A stretch of DNA of 64,000 nucleotides from UBA5314 sp040217815 (GCA_040217815.1 JBEHWI010000012.1:30625-94624); one strand, 5' to 3'. Numbered from the stretch's first letter, positions 17,948 through 26,803 are shown. The notes: generated by a model not told the origin, from the letters alone. A program made the numbers and translations.

Positions 17948-18913
17948 ATGGAATGGATTATTCTGGCCGGAGTGGGACTGGACATTGTCCTTGGAGATCC
18001 ACGCTGGATGCCCCACCCGGTAGTGGCTATAGGTAGGCTTGTCCAAAAAAGCGAAAAGCTTGTCCGCCGTTTTGCTAAAAGCTCCCGGGGACTGAGGCTG
18101 GGAGGATTGCTTCTTTCCCTGGTAATCGTCCTGGGCTGCTACGGCTTCTTCTGGGCTTTGCTCAAGGGCGCTTTTTATATAAATAATTACCTGGGCTGGG
18201 CTTTGAGCATTTTTATAATGAGCCAGGCCCTGGCCATAAACAGCCTCTACAAACACGCCCGTTCTGTTTCCATACCTTTAAAGCAAGGCCGGCTGGAGGA
18301 AGCCCGGGCGGCCCTGAGTATGATCGTAGGTCGGGATACATCTGGTTTGGATGAAAAGGAAATCGTTCGAGGAACAGTGGAGACAGTCGCGGAAAACACG
18401 GTGGACGGAATTATCGCTCCCTTGTTTTATGGATTCATCGGAGGCCCTCCCCTGGCAATGGCTTACAAAGCCGTAAATACACTGGACTCGATGATAGGAT
18501 ACAAAAACGAAAAGTATCTGTACCTGGGATGGGCGGGAGCCCGTTTGGATGACCTGGCCAATTTTATTCCAGCCCGGTTGAGCGCCTGTTTGTTCTTGCT
18601 GCTGGCTCCGTTTACACCGGGAGGGGTAAAGGGGGTATGGCTGACCGTCTGGCGGGATTCATCACTGCACCCCAGCCCCAACAGCGGTATTCCGGAAGCA
18701 GCTACGGCTGGCGCCTTGCAGGTTCAACTGGGGGGCTGCAATTACTACGAAGGTGTCCGCTCGGAGCGCCCCCTTATAGGTCGGCCGCTTACCGTCTTGG
18801 GGCAGCAGCACATCGGGCAGAGTCTCTTCCTGATGATAGCGGTATCAATGTTGGGAACTGCTCTGGGAGTTTTGATATACAGAGTACTAGAATTGAGGTG
18901 CATCATAACATGA
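17948..18913 (+). CDS. cbiB: Adenosylcobinamide-phosphate synthase CbiB
   Basis: A membrane enzyme that joins aminopropanol phosphate to adenosylcobyric acid. The 321-residue protein has several hydrophobic helices and the family blocks LDIVLGDPRWMPHPVVAIGR at the N-terminus, ENTVDGIIAPLFYGFIGGPP near residue 145 and MAYKAVNTLDSMIGYKN near 175. It starts ten bases after cobQ behind AAGGAG and overlaps cobO by four bases. Aminopropanol phosphate would come from the cobD product in the same operon. Confidence 0.95.
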   Translation: MEWIILAGVGLDIVLGDPRWMPHPVVAIGRLVQKSEKLVRRFAKSSRGLRLGGLLLSLVIVLGCYGFFWALLKGAFYINNYLGWALSIFIMSQALAINSLYKHARSVSIPLKQGRLEEARAALSMIVGRDTSGLDEKEIVRGTVETVAENTVDGIIAPLFYGFIGGPPLAMAYKAVNTLDSMIGYKNEKYLYLGWAGARLDDLANFIPARLSACLFLLLAPFTPGGVKGVWLTVWRDSSLHPSPNSGIPEAATAGALQVQLGGCNYYEGVRSERPLIGRPLTVLGQQHIGQSLFLMIAVSMLGTALGVLIYRVLELRCIIT

Positions 18914-19470
18914 TCCAGATCTATACCGGTGACGGGAAAGGCAAAACCACCGCTGCCCTGGGCCTGGCCTTGCGCTCCGCCGGGCACGGTTTCAAGGTTA
19001 GAATAATTCAGTTTATGAAAGGCAGCACCTATAGCGGTGAACTGCTCTCGCTCTCCAAACTGGGGGTTGAAGTGTACCAGTTTGGGCGTACCTGCCCGCA
19101 CGCGGCAGTGATAAAGAACGGGTTCATGCAATGTCAGAAATGCAACGAGTGCTGGATCGGCAAGAAAGAAATCAATGATCTGGACCGGCATAAAATCAAA
19201 CTGGCCTGGCAATTGGCGAAAGAAACCCTGGACCAGGATTATCAACTACTTATCCTGGATGAAATAATGAATGCCATCAAGTATAATCTCCTTTCCCTGC
19301 AGGATGTGCTTGCTTTAACCCGGGGGCTTCCGGAAGGGATGGAACTGGTCCTGACCGGGCGCGATGCGCCCCGGGAGCTTATCGAAAGAGCTCATTTAGT
19401 CAGCGAAATAAAAAAGATAAAGCATCCCTATGACTTTGGGATAGACTCCCGCCGGGGGATAGAATATTGA
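18910..19470 (+). CDS. cobO: Cob(I)alamin adenosyltransferase CobO/BtuR with extra cysteine motif
   Basis: Transfers the adenosyl group of ATP to cobalt(I) corrinoid. The 186-residue protein begins with the P-loop YTGDGKGKTTAALG, and IQFMKG and LDEIMNA are further family signatures. Between residues 62 and 81 is a four-cysteine pattern, C62-x12-C75-x2-C78-x2-C81, that looks like a metal or cluster site and is not part of the textbook enzyme. The ATG overlaps the cbiB stop (ATGA); the frame is open much further upstream, but that region is coding cbiB. Confidence 0.92.
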   Translation: MIQIYTGDGKGKTTAALGLALRSAGHGFKVRIIQFMKGSTYSGELLSLSKLGVEVYQFGRTCPHAAVIKNGFMQCQKCNECWIGKKEINDLDRHKIKLAWQLAKETLDQDYQLLILDEIMNAIKYNLLSLQDVLALTRGLPEGMELVLTGRDAPRELIERAHLVSEIKKIKHPYDFGIDSRRGIEY

Positions 19471-19491
19471 ATCCTTAGGGAGGGGCTTTAA

Positions 19492-20235
19492 ATGAATGCT
19501 TTGCGCCTTGCGATCAGCTTTTTAACCATTTTCCCGGTCTACCAGAAGGTGGCAGACGAAAAAAAAATGGCGGCTTCGTTGTATTGCTACCCTCTGGTCG
19601 GGTTTTTGCTGGGCTCCTTGCTGGCTCTGACATCATATGCGGGGATGCGTCTTTCACTCGCCAGGGCTGGTGATGTGTTGATCGTAGTATTATGGATCAT
19701 TCTCACTGGTGGACTGCATCTTGACGGCCTCATGGACAGCGCCGACGGTTTGTTTAGCGGCCGAAACCGGGAGCGCAAGTTGGAGATTATGAAGGACAGC
19801 CGGGTTGGGTCTATGGCGGTCATAACCGTGGCTGCTTTGCTTATGCTTAAAATTTCCTTTCTGGGTTTACTTCCATATCCCTTCAAGTACTGGGTCTTAC
19901 TCCTGGCTCCAGCGGTGGGAAGAAGTATGATGCTGCTGCCTATCGCCTATTACCCTTACGCCAGGCAGAAACCCGGTTTGGGCAGGGCTTTCGGGAACCA
20001 GGCCAGCCGGGCGGCGTTCCCGATCGCCTTACTTTTTTTGTCCATTGCAGCCTGCCTTGGGAGCAGCCGCTTCTTGCTTCTGGTTGGAGCTGCGATTACC
20101 GTTTTTATATCATTAGGGGCCGCCTATTTGATCTCCAGATCCCTGGGTGGTCATACCGGAGATACCTACGGAGCGCTTTGCGAGTTTTCTGAAGCTGTTT
20201 TCCTGATTATCATGGGGATAGGCCTTCATTTTTAA
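19492..20235 (+). CDS. cobS: Adenosylcobinamide-GDP ribazoletransferase CobS
   Basis: An integral membrane enzyme that joins adenosylcobinamide-GDP to alpha-ribazole (phosphate). The 247-residue protein has six or so hydrophobic segments and the signature GGLHLDGLMDSADGLFSG near residues 75-92, with the acidic metal-binding residues. MKDSRVGSMAV follows. AGGGAGGGG precedes the ATG. It is the seventh gene of the cbiA operon. Confidence 0.95.
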   Translation: MNALRLAISFLTIFPVYQKVADEKKMAASLYCYPLVGFLLGSLLALTSYAGMRLSLARAGDVLIVVLWIILTGGLHLDGLMDSADGLFSGRNRERKLEIMKDSRVGSMAVITVAALLMLKISFLGLLPYPFKYWVLLLAPAVGRSMMLLPIAYYPYARQKPGLGRAFGNQASRAAFPIALLFLSIAACLGSSRFLLLVGAAITVFISLGAAYLISRSLGGHTGDTYGALCEFSEAVFLIIMGIGLHF

Positions 20236-20251
20236 AAGGGTGGATAATGCT

Positions 20252-21337
20252 ATGTCGAGTCACCAAAAATCACCGGAGCATGGCGGCAATGTATGGAATG
20301 CCAGCAACGAGTGGGGGATCGCTTTGGAATCGCTCCTCGATTTCAGCGCCAATATAAATCCATTAGGCCCTTCACCGCTGGCCGTAAAAGCGATTGAAAA
20401 GCATTTGCCCCTGATTTGCCATTATCCCGAGCCCGGAGCCAGGAGCCTAGTAAAAGAACTGGCCCGCTGGTTGGGTGTTGACGTAGAGCAGCTGGTTTTG
20501 GGGAACGGCGGTTCAGAGCTCATCTATCTAATCGCCCGTATGTTTTATAAAGGAAGGGTTCTGCTGCTTGCTCCTTGTTTCTCCGAATATGGAAAGGGTC
20601 TTATCAATGCGCTGATAGAGCATTTCTACCTTGAAGAACAAGAATCTTTCAGACTCCCGGTCGAATCCATTTGCTCTCGTATCGAACGCAATGACCTGAT
20701 TTTTATAGGAAATCCCAACAACCCCACCGGCAATCTTTTTGAACCGGACAGCCTGGTCGAGATAGTGAAACAAGCGGCCCGCCAGGATGCCGTGGTGGTC
20801 GTTGACGAAGCCTTCCTGGACTTTACTGGTCAGCCATTAAGGTCACTGAGGGACCGAGTTTTATTACACTCCAATTTGATCATAGTTAGCTCATTGACAA
20901 AAATATTTGCCATTCCGGGCTTGCGTTTAGGCTATGCCGTGGCTGCTCCCGGTACAGCTGCCGCCATGGAAAGACTGCTGCCTTCATGGCGGATCAATTC
21001 TCTGGCTTTGGCTGCGGCCCGGGCTTCACTGTCTGATCTCAAGTATATTGAAGAAACCGTAGCGACGGTAAGAACAGAGAGGGAGTTCCTGGAACAGAAA
21101 ATGCCTGTTCTCGGTTTTACCGTTTACCCTGCGGCGGCGAACTTTCTGCTCCTTAAGGCCGATGAGGGTAAGGGGATTACTGCCGGGAGGCTTCAGCAAG
21201 CGCTGGGACCCAGGGGTATACTAATTCGCCTTTGCGACAACTTCGTAAATCTTACTCCCTATCATTTCCGCATAGCCGTGAAAACCCATTCGGAAAATAT
21301 GAGACTAATAAAAGCCCTGGAGGAGGTCTTTGTTTGA
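20252..21337 (+). CDS. cobD: Threonine-phosphate decarboxylase CobD
   Basis: A PLP enzyme of the class I/II aminotransferase fold that makes aminopropanol phosphate for CbiB. The 361-residue protein opens with HGGNVW, LDFSANINPLGPSP and the LGNGGSELIYLI block. It has the NPNNPTGNLF loop near residue 155 and the PLP Lys in SLTKIFAIPGLRLGY. Histidinol-phosphate aminotransferase is the close relative, but the B12 operon settles the call. The ATG at 20252 follows AAAAGGG; GTG at 20240 overlaps that ribosome site. Confidence 0.92.
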   Translation: MSSHQKSPEHGGNVWNASNEWGIALESLLDFSANINPLGPSPLAVKAIEKHLPLICHYPEPGARSLVKELARWLGVDVEQLVLGNGGSELIYLIARMFYKGRVLLLAPCFSEYGKGLINALIEHFYLEEQESFRLPVESICSRIERNDLIFIGNPNNPTGNLFEPDSLVEIVKQAARQDAVVVVDEAFLDFTGQPLRSLRDRVLLHSNLIIVSSLTKIFAIPGLRLGYAVAAPGTAAAMERLLPSWRINSLALAAARASLSDLKYIEETVATVRTEREFLEQKMPVLGFTVYPAAANFLLLKADEGKGITAGRLQQALGPRGILIRLCDNFVNLTPYHFRIAVKTHSENMRLIKALEEVFV

Positions 21338-21918
21338 TTATCATAATGGTCCGCCATGGCCAGACTGACTGGAATTTTGAAAAGAGGTACCAGGGTCACC
21401 GGGATATTCCTTTAAACGAAGTCGGTAGGAAGCAGGCCCGGGATCTGGCGTTGATGCTTCAGCATGAGCCCATTGAGGCCATATACAGCAGCGATCTGGT
21501 CCGGGCCAGGGAAACCGCCGAGATCATTGCCGCACCACATTCCCTCTCCATAAACCTTGACTCGCGCTTGCGGGAAATGTCTTTCGGGTTATGGGAGGGT
21601 CAGACCTTTACTGAGATATTTCGGGATTATCCGGATGAGTTTGATGAATGGTTCAGGCACACCAGTGATTTTGTAGTACCCGGGGGTGAAAGCGTCAACC
21701 TCCTGTTGGAACGCTTTCAGGCCTTCCTAAAGGATGTATCTTACCGGCACCGGGGCACAGTATTGCTTCTTACCCATGGCGGAGTAATACGCTCATTCCT
21801 TTTCAGCATACTTGGCCAGGATCCCAGAGAGCTTTGGAAAGACGGTCTGGAGCCCGGTTTTATGATAAGACTCCGGATTGAAGGAAATGACATACAGGTG
21901 ATCTCGAGTGATTTTTAA
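21334..21918 (+). CDS. cobC: Alpha-ribazole phosphatase CobC (histidine phosphatase family)
   Basis: A 194-residue histidine phosphatase that would remove the 5' phosphate of alpha-ribazole phosphate (or of the cobalamin precursor). The phospho-accepting His is in MVRHGQTDWN, with R in YSSDLVRARETA, E in REMSFGLWEG and the second His in LLTHGGVIRS. The TTG start at 21334 follows AGGAGGT at 21321-21327 and overlaps the cobD stop. It is the last gene of the operon. The family is broad, so the specific role rests on the neighbours. Confidence 0.85.
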   Translation: MIIIMVRHGQTDWNFEKRYQGHRDIPLNEVGRKQARDLALMLQHEPIEAIYSSDLVRARETAEIIAAPHSLSINLDSRLREMSFGLWEGQTFTEIFRDYPDEFDEWFRHTSDFVVPGGESVNLLLERFQAFLKDVSYRHRGTVLLLTHGGVIRSFLFSILGQDPRELWKDGLEPGFMIRLRIEGNDIQVISSDF

Positions 21919-21936
21919 TATTCTGGATGGTATAAT
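21909..21936 (+). promoter_or_regulatory. Candidate promoter of the btuF riboswitch leader
   Basis: TATAAT at 21931-21936 preceded by a weak TGATTT at 21909-21914 (16-base spacer), overlapping the end of cobC. It is placed correctly for the riboswitch leader that follows. Confidence 0.4.
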
Positions 21937-21951
21937 ATTTTTAATTGAATA

Positions 21952-22100
21952 GTGATGAATATACGGAAGGGAAGATGGTGTAAATCCATCACGGTCCCGC
22001 CACTGTAATGGGAAGCCGCTTGCAAAAGCCACTGAGCAATTGGGAAGGCGCAAGACGGTGATGAACCTGAGTCAGGAGACCTCTCGTATATCAGAGTTCG
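21952..22100 (+). ncRNA. Cobalamin riboswitch 3 (upstream of btuFCD)
   Basis: Blocks in order: ACGGAAGGGAA, GGTG, GGTCCCGCCACTGT (about 21993-22006), B12 box AAAGCCACTGAG (about 22025-22036), GGGAAGGC and TGAGTCAGGAGACCT (about 22066-22082). The leader ends about 230 bases before btuF and would shut off corrinoid import when the cell is replete. Confidence 0.94.
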
Positions 22101-22138
22101 TTAATAATTCACGGTGTATGAATTGGAATTCACTTGCT

Positions 22139-22175
22139 GGCCTTGTACACCCCATTATAGTGCAAGGCTTTTTAA
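22139..22175 (+). terminator. Expression-platform terminator of cobalamin riboswitch 3
   Basis: GCCTTGTAC (22140-22148) pairs with GTGCAAGGC (22160-22168), followed by TTTTTAATTT. It lies between riboswitch 3 and btuF. Confidence 0.75.
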
Positions 22176-22327
22176 TTTACCCGTCTTGACATCGCCTTTT
22201 GCCTGCTTGATCTATTGTCTGCGGCATTCTCCTTACCAAGTTTGCACCCAGAATATTTAAACGAATTAAGACTCTGGTTTCTTCATTATTCATCTAGAGA
22301 AGAGATTATGGAGGAGTGAAAAACTTG

Positions 22328-23278
22328 ATGAGAAAAAGGCCAGCCCTGTTGGTAATTATTGCACTTTGCCTGTTTGGTCTGATCAGCGGCTGTAGAGGGG
22401 GAGCAGGTCAAACGCAGGCCCCAGCAGCCTCAAATAACAATTCTTTCCCGGTCAAAGTAACTGATGATAGGGGGCGGCAGGTTGACATCGCTGCCAAACC
22501 ACTGCGCCTGGTATCGCTGGTTCCCGGCTTTACCGAAACCCTTTTTGCCATGGGCCTGGGAGATAGACTGGTTGGTGTGACCGCCTACTGCGACTACCCG
22601 TCCGAAGCCCAGGCGAAGCCTAAAATTGGCGGATTCTCCAATCCCAGCCTGGAAAAAATCGTAGAAGCTAAGCCCGACCTGGTTTTGGCTACCGGTATGC
22701 ACAGCCAGTTGGTGGAACAACTCGAAGCCATGAATTTTAAGGTTCTGGTTTACAGCCCTCATAATATGGATGGTCTAATGGCAACCATCACCTCCATAGG
22801 TATCGCCTGCGGAGAGCATGATCAAGCCCGGGCTCTAAATGCCAGCCTTATGCAAAGGCTCGATGCCGTTAAAGCCAAACTTGCCGACTTACCTTCGGAA
22901 AACCGACCCCTGGTCTTCTATGAAGTATGGCATGAACCGCTTATGACCGTCGGCCCCAATACTCTTATCAGCGATATAATAAGCCAGGCCGGGGGGCGGT
23001 GCCTGACCGCAACCGGTAGGGAAGACTATCCCACGATTAGTGACGAATTTATTATCGAAAAGAATCCGGACATTATGGTTCATTCTTATGGAACGGGCAT
23101 GAACAACACTCCCACCCGGGAAGTAATCCTGGGCCGTAAAGGATGGCAGGGAGTCAATTTCATAAAGAACCAACGTATAATGGGCGTCGATTCCAATCTC
23201 ATCACCCGGCCCGGGCCCAGACTGGTTGATGCTATTGAACAGCTGGCCCGGGGTTTTTATCCAGACCGATTCCAATAA
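22328..23278 (+). CDS. btuF: Cobalamin-type ABC transporter substrate-binding lipoprotein BtuF
   Basis: Extracytoplasmic corrinoid-binding lipoprotein. A short basic start, a hydrophobic run and the lipobox LISGC give a lipid-anchored N-terminus. A Thr/Ala/Asn-rich linker leads to a Fe3+/B12-type periplasmic-binding domain (VSLVPGFTETLFAMG, then GGFSNPSLEKIVEAKPDLVLA). GGAGG at 22310-22314 serves the start, but GTG 22316, TTG 22325 and ATG 22328 are all in frame. The first overlaps the ribosome site; TTG has the best spacing and ATG is the conventional choice. The riboswitch and flanking B12 genes support corrinoid over iron-siderophore. Confidence 0.88.
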   Translation: MRKRPALLVIIALCLFGLISGCRGGAGQTQAPAASNNNSFPVKVTDDRGRQVDIAAKPLRLVSLVPGFTETLFAMGLGDRLVGVTAYCDYPSEAQAKPKIGGFSNPSLEKIVEAKPDLVLATGMHSQLVEQLEAMNFKVLVYSPHNMDGLMATITSIGIACGEHDQARALNASLMQRLDAVKAKLADLPSENRPLVFYEVWHEPLMTVGPNTLISDIISQAGGRCLTATGREDYPTISDEFIIEKNPDIMVHSYGTGMNNTPTREVILGRKGWQGVNFIKNQRIMGVDSNLITRPGPRLVDAIEQLARGFYPDRFQ

Positions 23279-23305
23279 TATTTTTGATTTAAGCGATGTG
23301 ATCAT

Positions 23306-24346
23306 ATGTCGGGAGCAAGAAAGATAAATTACCCGTTTACCATGCTGGTCATGGCCATTATCCTGGGAGTTATTATGCTTCTGGGCGTGGCTCTGGGTGC
23401 GGTATGGATAAAGCCTGGTGAAATATTGAATATTCTTTACCTTCATTGGAGCGATCCTTCTGCATTGACAGGGGGCTTCTATACCCATGACCTTATTATA
23501 TTTACTATCCGCCTACCCCGGGTGCTAATGGCCGCTCTGGTGGGAGCCGGATTGGCGCTGGCAGGAGCGGTTTTCCAGGGGCTGTTCCGCAATCCTATGG
23601 CCGATCCCTATGTTATAGGGGTTTCCTCTGGCGCAGCATTGGGGGCGGTTCTTGCTATCCTGGCCCAGCAGATATCAGGATTAAGCCTTACCTATGGAGT
23701 TCCCGGATTGGCTTTTCTTATGGCTGTTCTCACTATTGTAATAGTATACCGGTTGGCGCAAAGCGGCGGCAAAGTGCCGGTTATGACCCTTTTGCTGGCC
23801 GGTATTGCAATTAATTCTCTGCTTTCGGCCCTGGTTTCCCTATGCATGTATTACAGCGGAAGTCAGATGCACCAGTTGGTCTTCTGGCTTATGGGCGGAT
23901 TCTCAGGCCGGGGCTGGTATTATATAGCAATGTTTTTACCCTATGCTATAATCGGCGCAGTCATTATATGGATATATACCCGGGAGTTAAACGCCATGTT
24001 GATGGGGGAAGAACCCGCCCAGCACCTGGGTATTGATGTTGAAAAGGTAAAATTCCGTTTGCTGATTGCCGCCGCTCTGCTGACCGGAGCCTGTGTCTCG
24101 GTCAGCGGATTGATAGGATTCGTAGGTTTAATAATACCTCACATGGTCCGCCTAATTAGCGGGCCCGACCATCGCGTTCTTTTGCCGCTGGTTGTACTAA
24201 CCGGAGCGGTTTTTATGGTGGCAGCGGATATCGCGGCTCGGGTGTTGATAGCTCCAGAAGAGCTGCCGGTAGGTATCGTTACTGCTATAGTGGGGGCGCC
24301 CTTTTTTATCTACCTTTTAAGGCGGCAAAAAAGGGCGTTGTATTGA
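23306..24346 (+). CDS. btuC: Cobalamin-type ABC transporter permease BtuC (FecCD family)
   Basis: A 346-residue FecCD-type permease with about ten hydrophobic helices. Family blocks are RLPRVLMAALVGAGLALAGAVFQG, FRNPMADPYVIGVSSGAALGA and GLIGFVGLIIPHMVRLISGPDHR. It forms the membrane channel with BtuF outside and BtuD inside. The ATG follows AGCGATGTGATC, a poor ribosome site, 28 bases after btuF. Confidence 0.92.
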   Translation: MSGARKINYPFTMLVMAIILGVIMLLGVALGAVWIKPGEILNILYLHWSDPSALTGGFYTHDLIIFTIRLPRVLMAALVGAGLALAGAVFQGLFRNPMADPYVIGVSSGAALGAVLAILAQQISGLSLTYGVPGLAFLMAVLTIVIVYRLAQSGGKVPVMTLLLAGIAINSLLSALVSLCMYYSGSQMHQLVFWLMGGFSGRGWYYIAMFLPYAIIGAVIIWIYTRELNAMLMGEEPAQHLGIDVEKVKFRLLIAAALLTGACVSVSGLIGFVGLIIPHMVRLISGPDHRVLLPLVVLTGAVFMVAADIAARVLIAPEELPVGIVTAIVGAPFFIYLLRRQKRALY

Positions 24347-24401
24347 TAGTTGAGTAATTTACCGCCAACAGAATACTCCGTTTTATAAAGGAGGGGTGTG
24401 C

Positions 24402-25673
24402 TTGCTGCTCAAGTTATTGGATGTCAGCTGTTCCTACGGCTCCTGGCCCGTGCTAAAAGGCATCAATTTCGCGGTAGGGCAGGGGGAGATAATGGGTATT
24501 GTCGGGCCCAACGGTTCCGGCAAATCCACCTTGCTCCGAACCATGAGCCGGGTTCTCCCTCCCCGCCAGGGCACGGTTATGCTTCAAGATCAGGACCTCT
24601 ATAAAATAGAAGCCCGGCAGGTGGCGGGGCAGCTTGCCTTTGTGGCTCAGGAAAGCGGAAATGAGTTCCCATTCACGGTGGAAGACACCGTTATGATGGG
24701 GCGCATTCCTCATCTAAAACGGTTTCAGAGGGAAGGGGTAAGAGATCAGGAGGTAGTGGATAAAGCGCTTCATCTGACCGATGCTTATCATCTTACAGGG
24801 CGCTTGATCACTGAGCTGAGCGGCGGGGAAAAGCAGAGGGTCATCATTGCCCGGGCCCTGGCGCAGGAGCCCCGGGTTTTGTTCCTTGATGAACCCACTT
24901 CCTTCCTGGATATTAACTATCAAATTGAGATAATGGAATTGTTGAACAAACTGCGCCGGGATCAAGGCCTGACCGTGATAATGGTGGTGCACGACCTGAA
25001 TCTGGCTTCCCATTACTGTGACTGTATTCTGGTGTTAAAGGAAGGGGCTGTCTATGCGGCCGGACATCCTGCTCAAGTGCTGTCGCCCGATCTGATTCAA
25101 GAAGTATACGGCTGCCAGGTGCAGGTTGAATATCGCAGTCCTGACGCCCGACCCACTATTGTATTCAACCCCAACCGGAAGCGGTTTTCCCGGGCTGAGT
25201 TGAGAACGGTTCACGTAGTCGGCGGGGGCGGCTCGTGCGGGCGCTTATATAATGATTTAAATGATAGGGGATGGAAGGTGTCTACCGGTGTACTAAACAT
25301 CGGCGATTCCGATTGGCATGATGCAGGGCGCCTGGGCATTAAAATAGCCGAAACGGCCCCTTTCAGTGATATAAGCCCGGAAAGCGCGGAATGCAATAGG
25401 AGGCTAATGCAGGAGGCCGATTTTGTTATCCTCCCCGGGATACCATTTGGCTCAGGCAATTTGGCTAACCTGCAGGCGCTTATGGACCTGGCCAGGGAAG
25501 GACGCCGGGTTATTGTAATAGACAACCAGGCCATAGAGGACAGAGACTATACCGGAGGATGTGCTACAAACCTGTACAAGAGTCTCTTAAGGCATGCCTA
25601 CCGCCGGGCAGCCAGCGAAAAGGAGGCCCTTGACATTATAGAAGGAGAAGCCGATGATGCAGTCCCAAGCTAA
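24402..25673 (+). CDS. btuD: Cobalamin-type ABC transporter ATPase BtuD with C-terminal extra domain
   Basis: The N-terminal 255 residues are a normal importer ATPase: Walker A GPNGSGKST, signature LSGGEKQR, Walker B VLFLDEPTSFLD and switch His in VVHDLN. A C-terminal extension of about 155 residues starts near residue 267 with VHVVGGGGSCG. It then has alternating strands and helices and ends shortly before the stop; I do not recognise it as part of the standard subunit. The start is TTG at 24402 after AAGGAGGGG; a GTG at 24396 overlaps that site. The 3' end overlaps the second cobU by 20 bases. Confidence 0.88.
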   Translation: MLLKLLDVSCSYGSWPVLKGINFAVGQGEIMGIVGPNGSGKSTLLRTMSRVLPPRQGTVMLQDQDLYKIEARQVAGQLAFVAQESGNEFPFTVEDTVMMGRIPHLKRFQREGVRDQEVVDKALHLTDAYHLTGRLITELSGGEKQRVIIARALAQEPRVLFLDEPTSFLDINYQIEIMELLNKLRRDQGLTVIMVVHDLNLASHYCDCILVLKEGAVYAAGHPAQVLSPDLIQEVYGCQVQVEYRSPDARPTIVFNPNRKRFSRAELRTVHVVGGGGSCGRLYNDLNDRGWKVSTGVLNIGDSDWHDAGRLGIKIAETAPFSDISPESAECNRRLMQEADFVILPGIPFGSGNLANLQALMDLAREGRRVIVIDNQAIEDRDYTGGCATNLYKSLLRHAYRRAASEKEALDIIEGEADDAVPS

Positions 25674-26235
25674 ACTGATTTTCATAACCGGCGGAGTGCG
25701 CAGCGGAAAGAGCAGCTACGCACAGAAAATTGCCGATTCCGCCGGTGGAAAGGTATACTATATTGCCACCTTGATTCCCGGTGATGAGGAAATGCAGGCT
25801 AGGGTGGTAGAGCATCAGAAACGCCGGCCGGATTCCTGGATAACCATTGAGGAGGACTGCAACCCGGCCCGGGTAATAAAAGCGTATGATCAAATAGGAG
25901 CCGTTTTCCTGATCGACTGTTTGACCATGCTGGTCAATAACTTGATGTTCTCCGGCGAATCGCCGCCAGGCGAGGAAAGCATTCTCAATCAAATTGAGGA
26001 TCTGGCAGAAACCAGTTCTGCATCCGAGGCCACCGTAATAATCGTCAGCAATGAGGTGGGAGGCGGGATTGTGCCGGCTGATCCACTATCCCGAGCATAT
26101 CGCGATGCCCTCGGCCGGGCCAACCAGATAGTCTCGCGCAGGGCCGATGAGGTATACCTTTGTGTAGCCGGCCAGGCCCTGGAACTCAAATCAAGAAATG
26201 CTTCATTACAAATTAAAGACAAAGAGGGAAAATAA
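25654..26235 (+). CDS. cobU: Adenosylcobinamide kinase/guanylyltransferase CobU, copy 2
   Basis: A second CobU, 193 residues, closer to the textbook form than copy 1. It has P-loop GGVRSGKSSYAQK, ARVVEHQKRRPDSWITIEE with the nucleotidylated His, FLIDCLTMLVNNL, and VSNEVGGGIVPADPLSRAYRDALGRANQ. It is read in an overlapping frame at the end of btuD, so expression is tied to riboswitch 3 and corrinoid import. This suggests a salvage role, while copy 1 serves the synthesis operon. Confidence 0.92.
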   Translation: MMQSQAKLIFITGGVRSGKSSYAQKIADSAGGKVYYIATLIPGDEEMQARVVEHQKRRPDSWITIEEDCNPARVIKAYDQIGAVFLIDCLTMLVNNLMFSGESPPGEESILNQIEDLAETSSASEATVIIVSNEVGGGIVPADPLSRAYRDALGRANQIVSRRADEVYLCVAGQALELKSRNASLQIKDKEGK

Positions 26236-26329
26236 TACGGGCAGGGAATTTTAGATGTATATAGATATAAATAAATGTCACCTGCTAGAAAAGTTGCAAA
26301 CGTAAATGCAATCTGAAGGAGTGAGTTTA

Positions 26330-26782
26330 GTGGCAAGGTATACCAGCCTTGAACAGATGGCACAAAAGTACCACTTTCCCAGCGTCAAACATCCTCAATG
26401 CCGTGAAGTAATGCAGCCAGAATTTGTGGAATATGTAGAGGGGGAGAGCCTCACCTACAGGTTTCCGGTATTGGAGATGTATGCCAATCCCCGCAATTCT
26501 ATGCAGGGCGGTTTTATCGGAGCTGCCTTTGACAATACTTTTGGGGGCCTGGTTTATTTATTAACCGGCAAGCTGGAAATGGCCTCCATAGACATGTATA
26601 TAAATTACCACCGGCCCATTTTTGTCGGTGACTATTTATATGTGAAAGCCCTCCTTAAATCAAAAGGACGGACTGTTGTTCACATACTGGGGGAGTCTTA
26701 CGACGGCAAGGAGCGCCTGATTGCTACAGCTACAACCAATATAATGCTGATGGGCAGTCAAAAATTAGAAAAAAGGGATTGA
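26330..26782 (+). CDS. PaaI-like hotdog-fold thioesterase
   Basis: A 150-residue hotdog-fold protein of the acyl-CoA thioesterase superfamily. The block NPRNSMQGGFIGAAFDNTFGGL corresponds to the helix that carries the active site, with QGG in place of the common HGG. GTG at 26330 is preferred to ATG at 26306 because GAAGGAG lies eight bases upstream of it. It stands alone between the cobalamin block and the fatty-acid block. Hydrolysis of some acyl-CoA is a family inference. Confidence 0.8.
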   Translation: MARYTSLEQMAQKYHFPSVKHPQCREVMQPEFVEYVEGESLTYRFPVLEMYANPRNSMQGGFIGAAFDNTFGGLVYLLTGKLEMASIDMYINYHRPIFVGDYLYVKALLKSKGRTVVHILGESYDGKERLIATATTNIMLMGSQKLEKRD

Positions 26783-26803
26783 ACCAAACATATCAAAAAG
26801 CAG

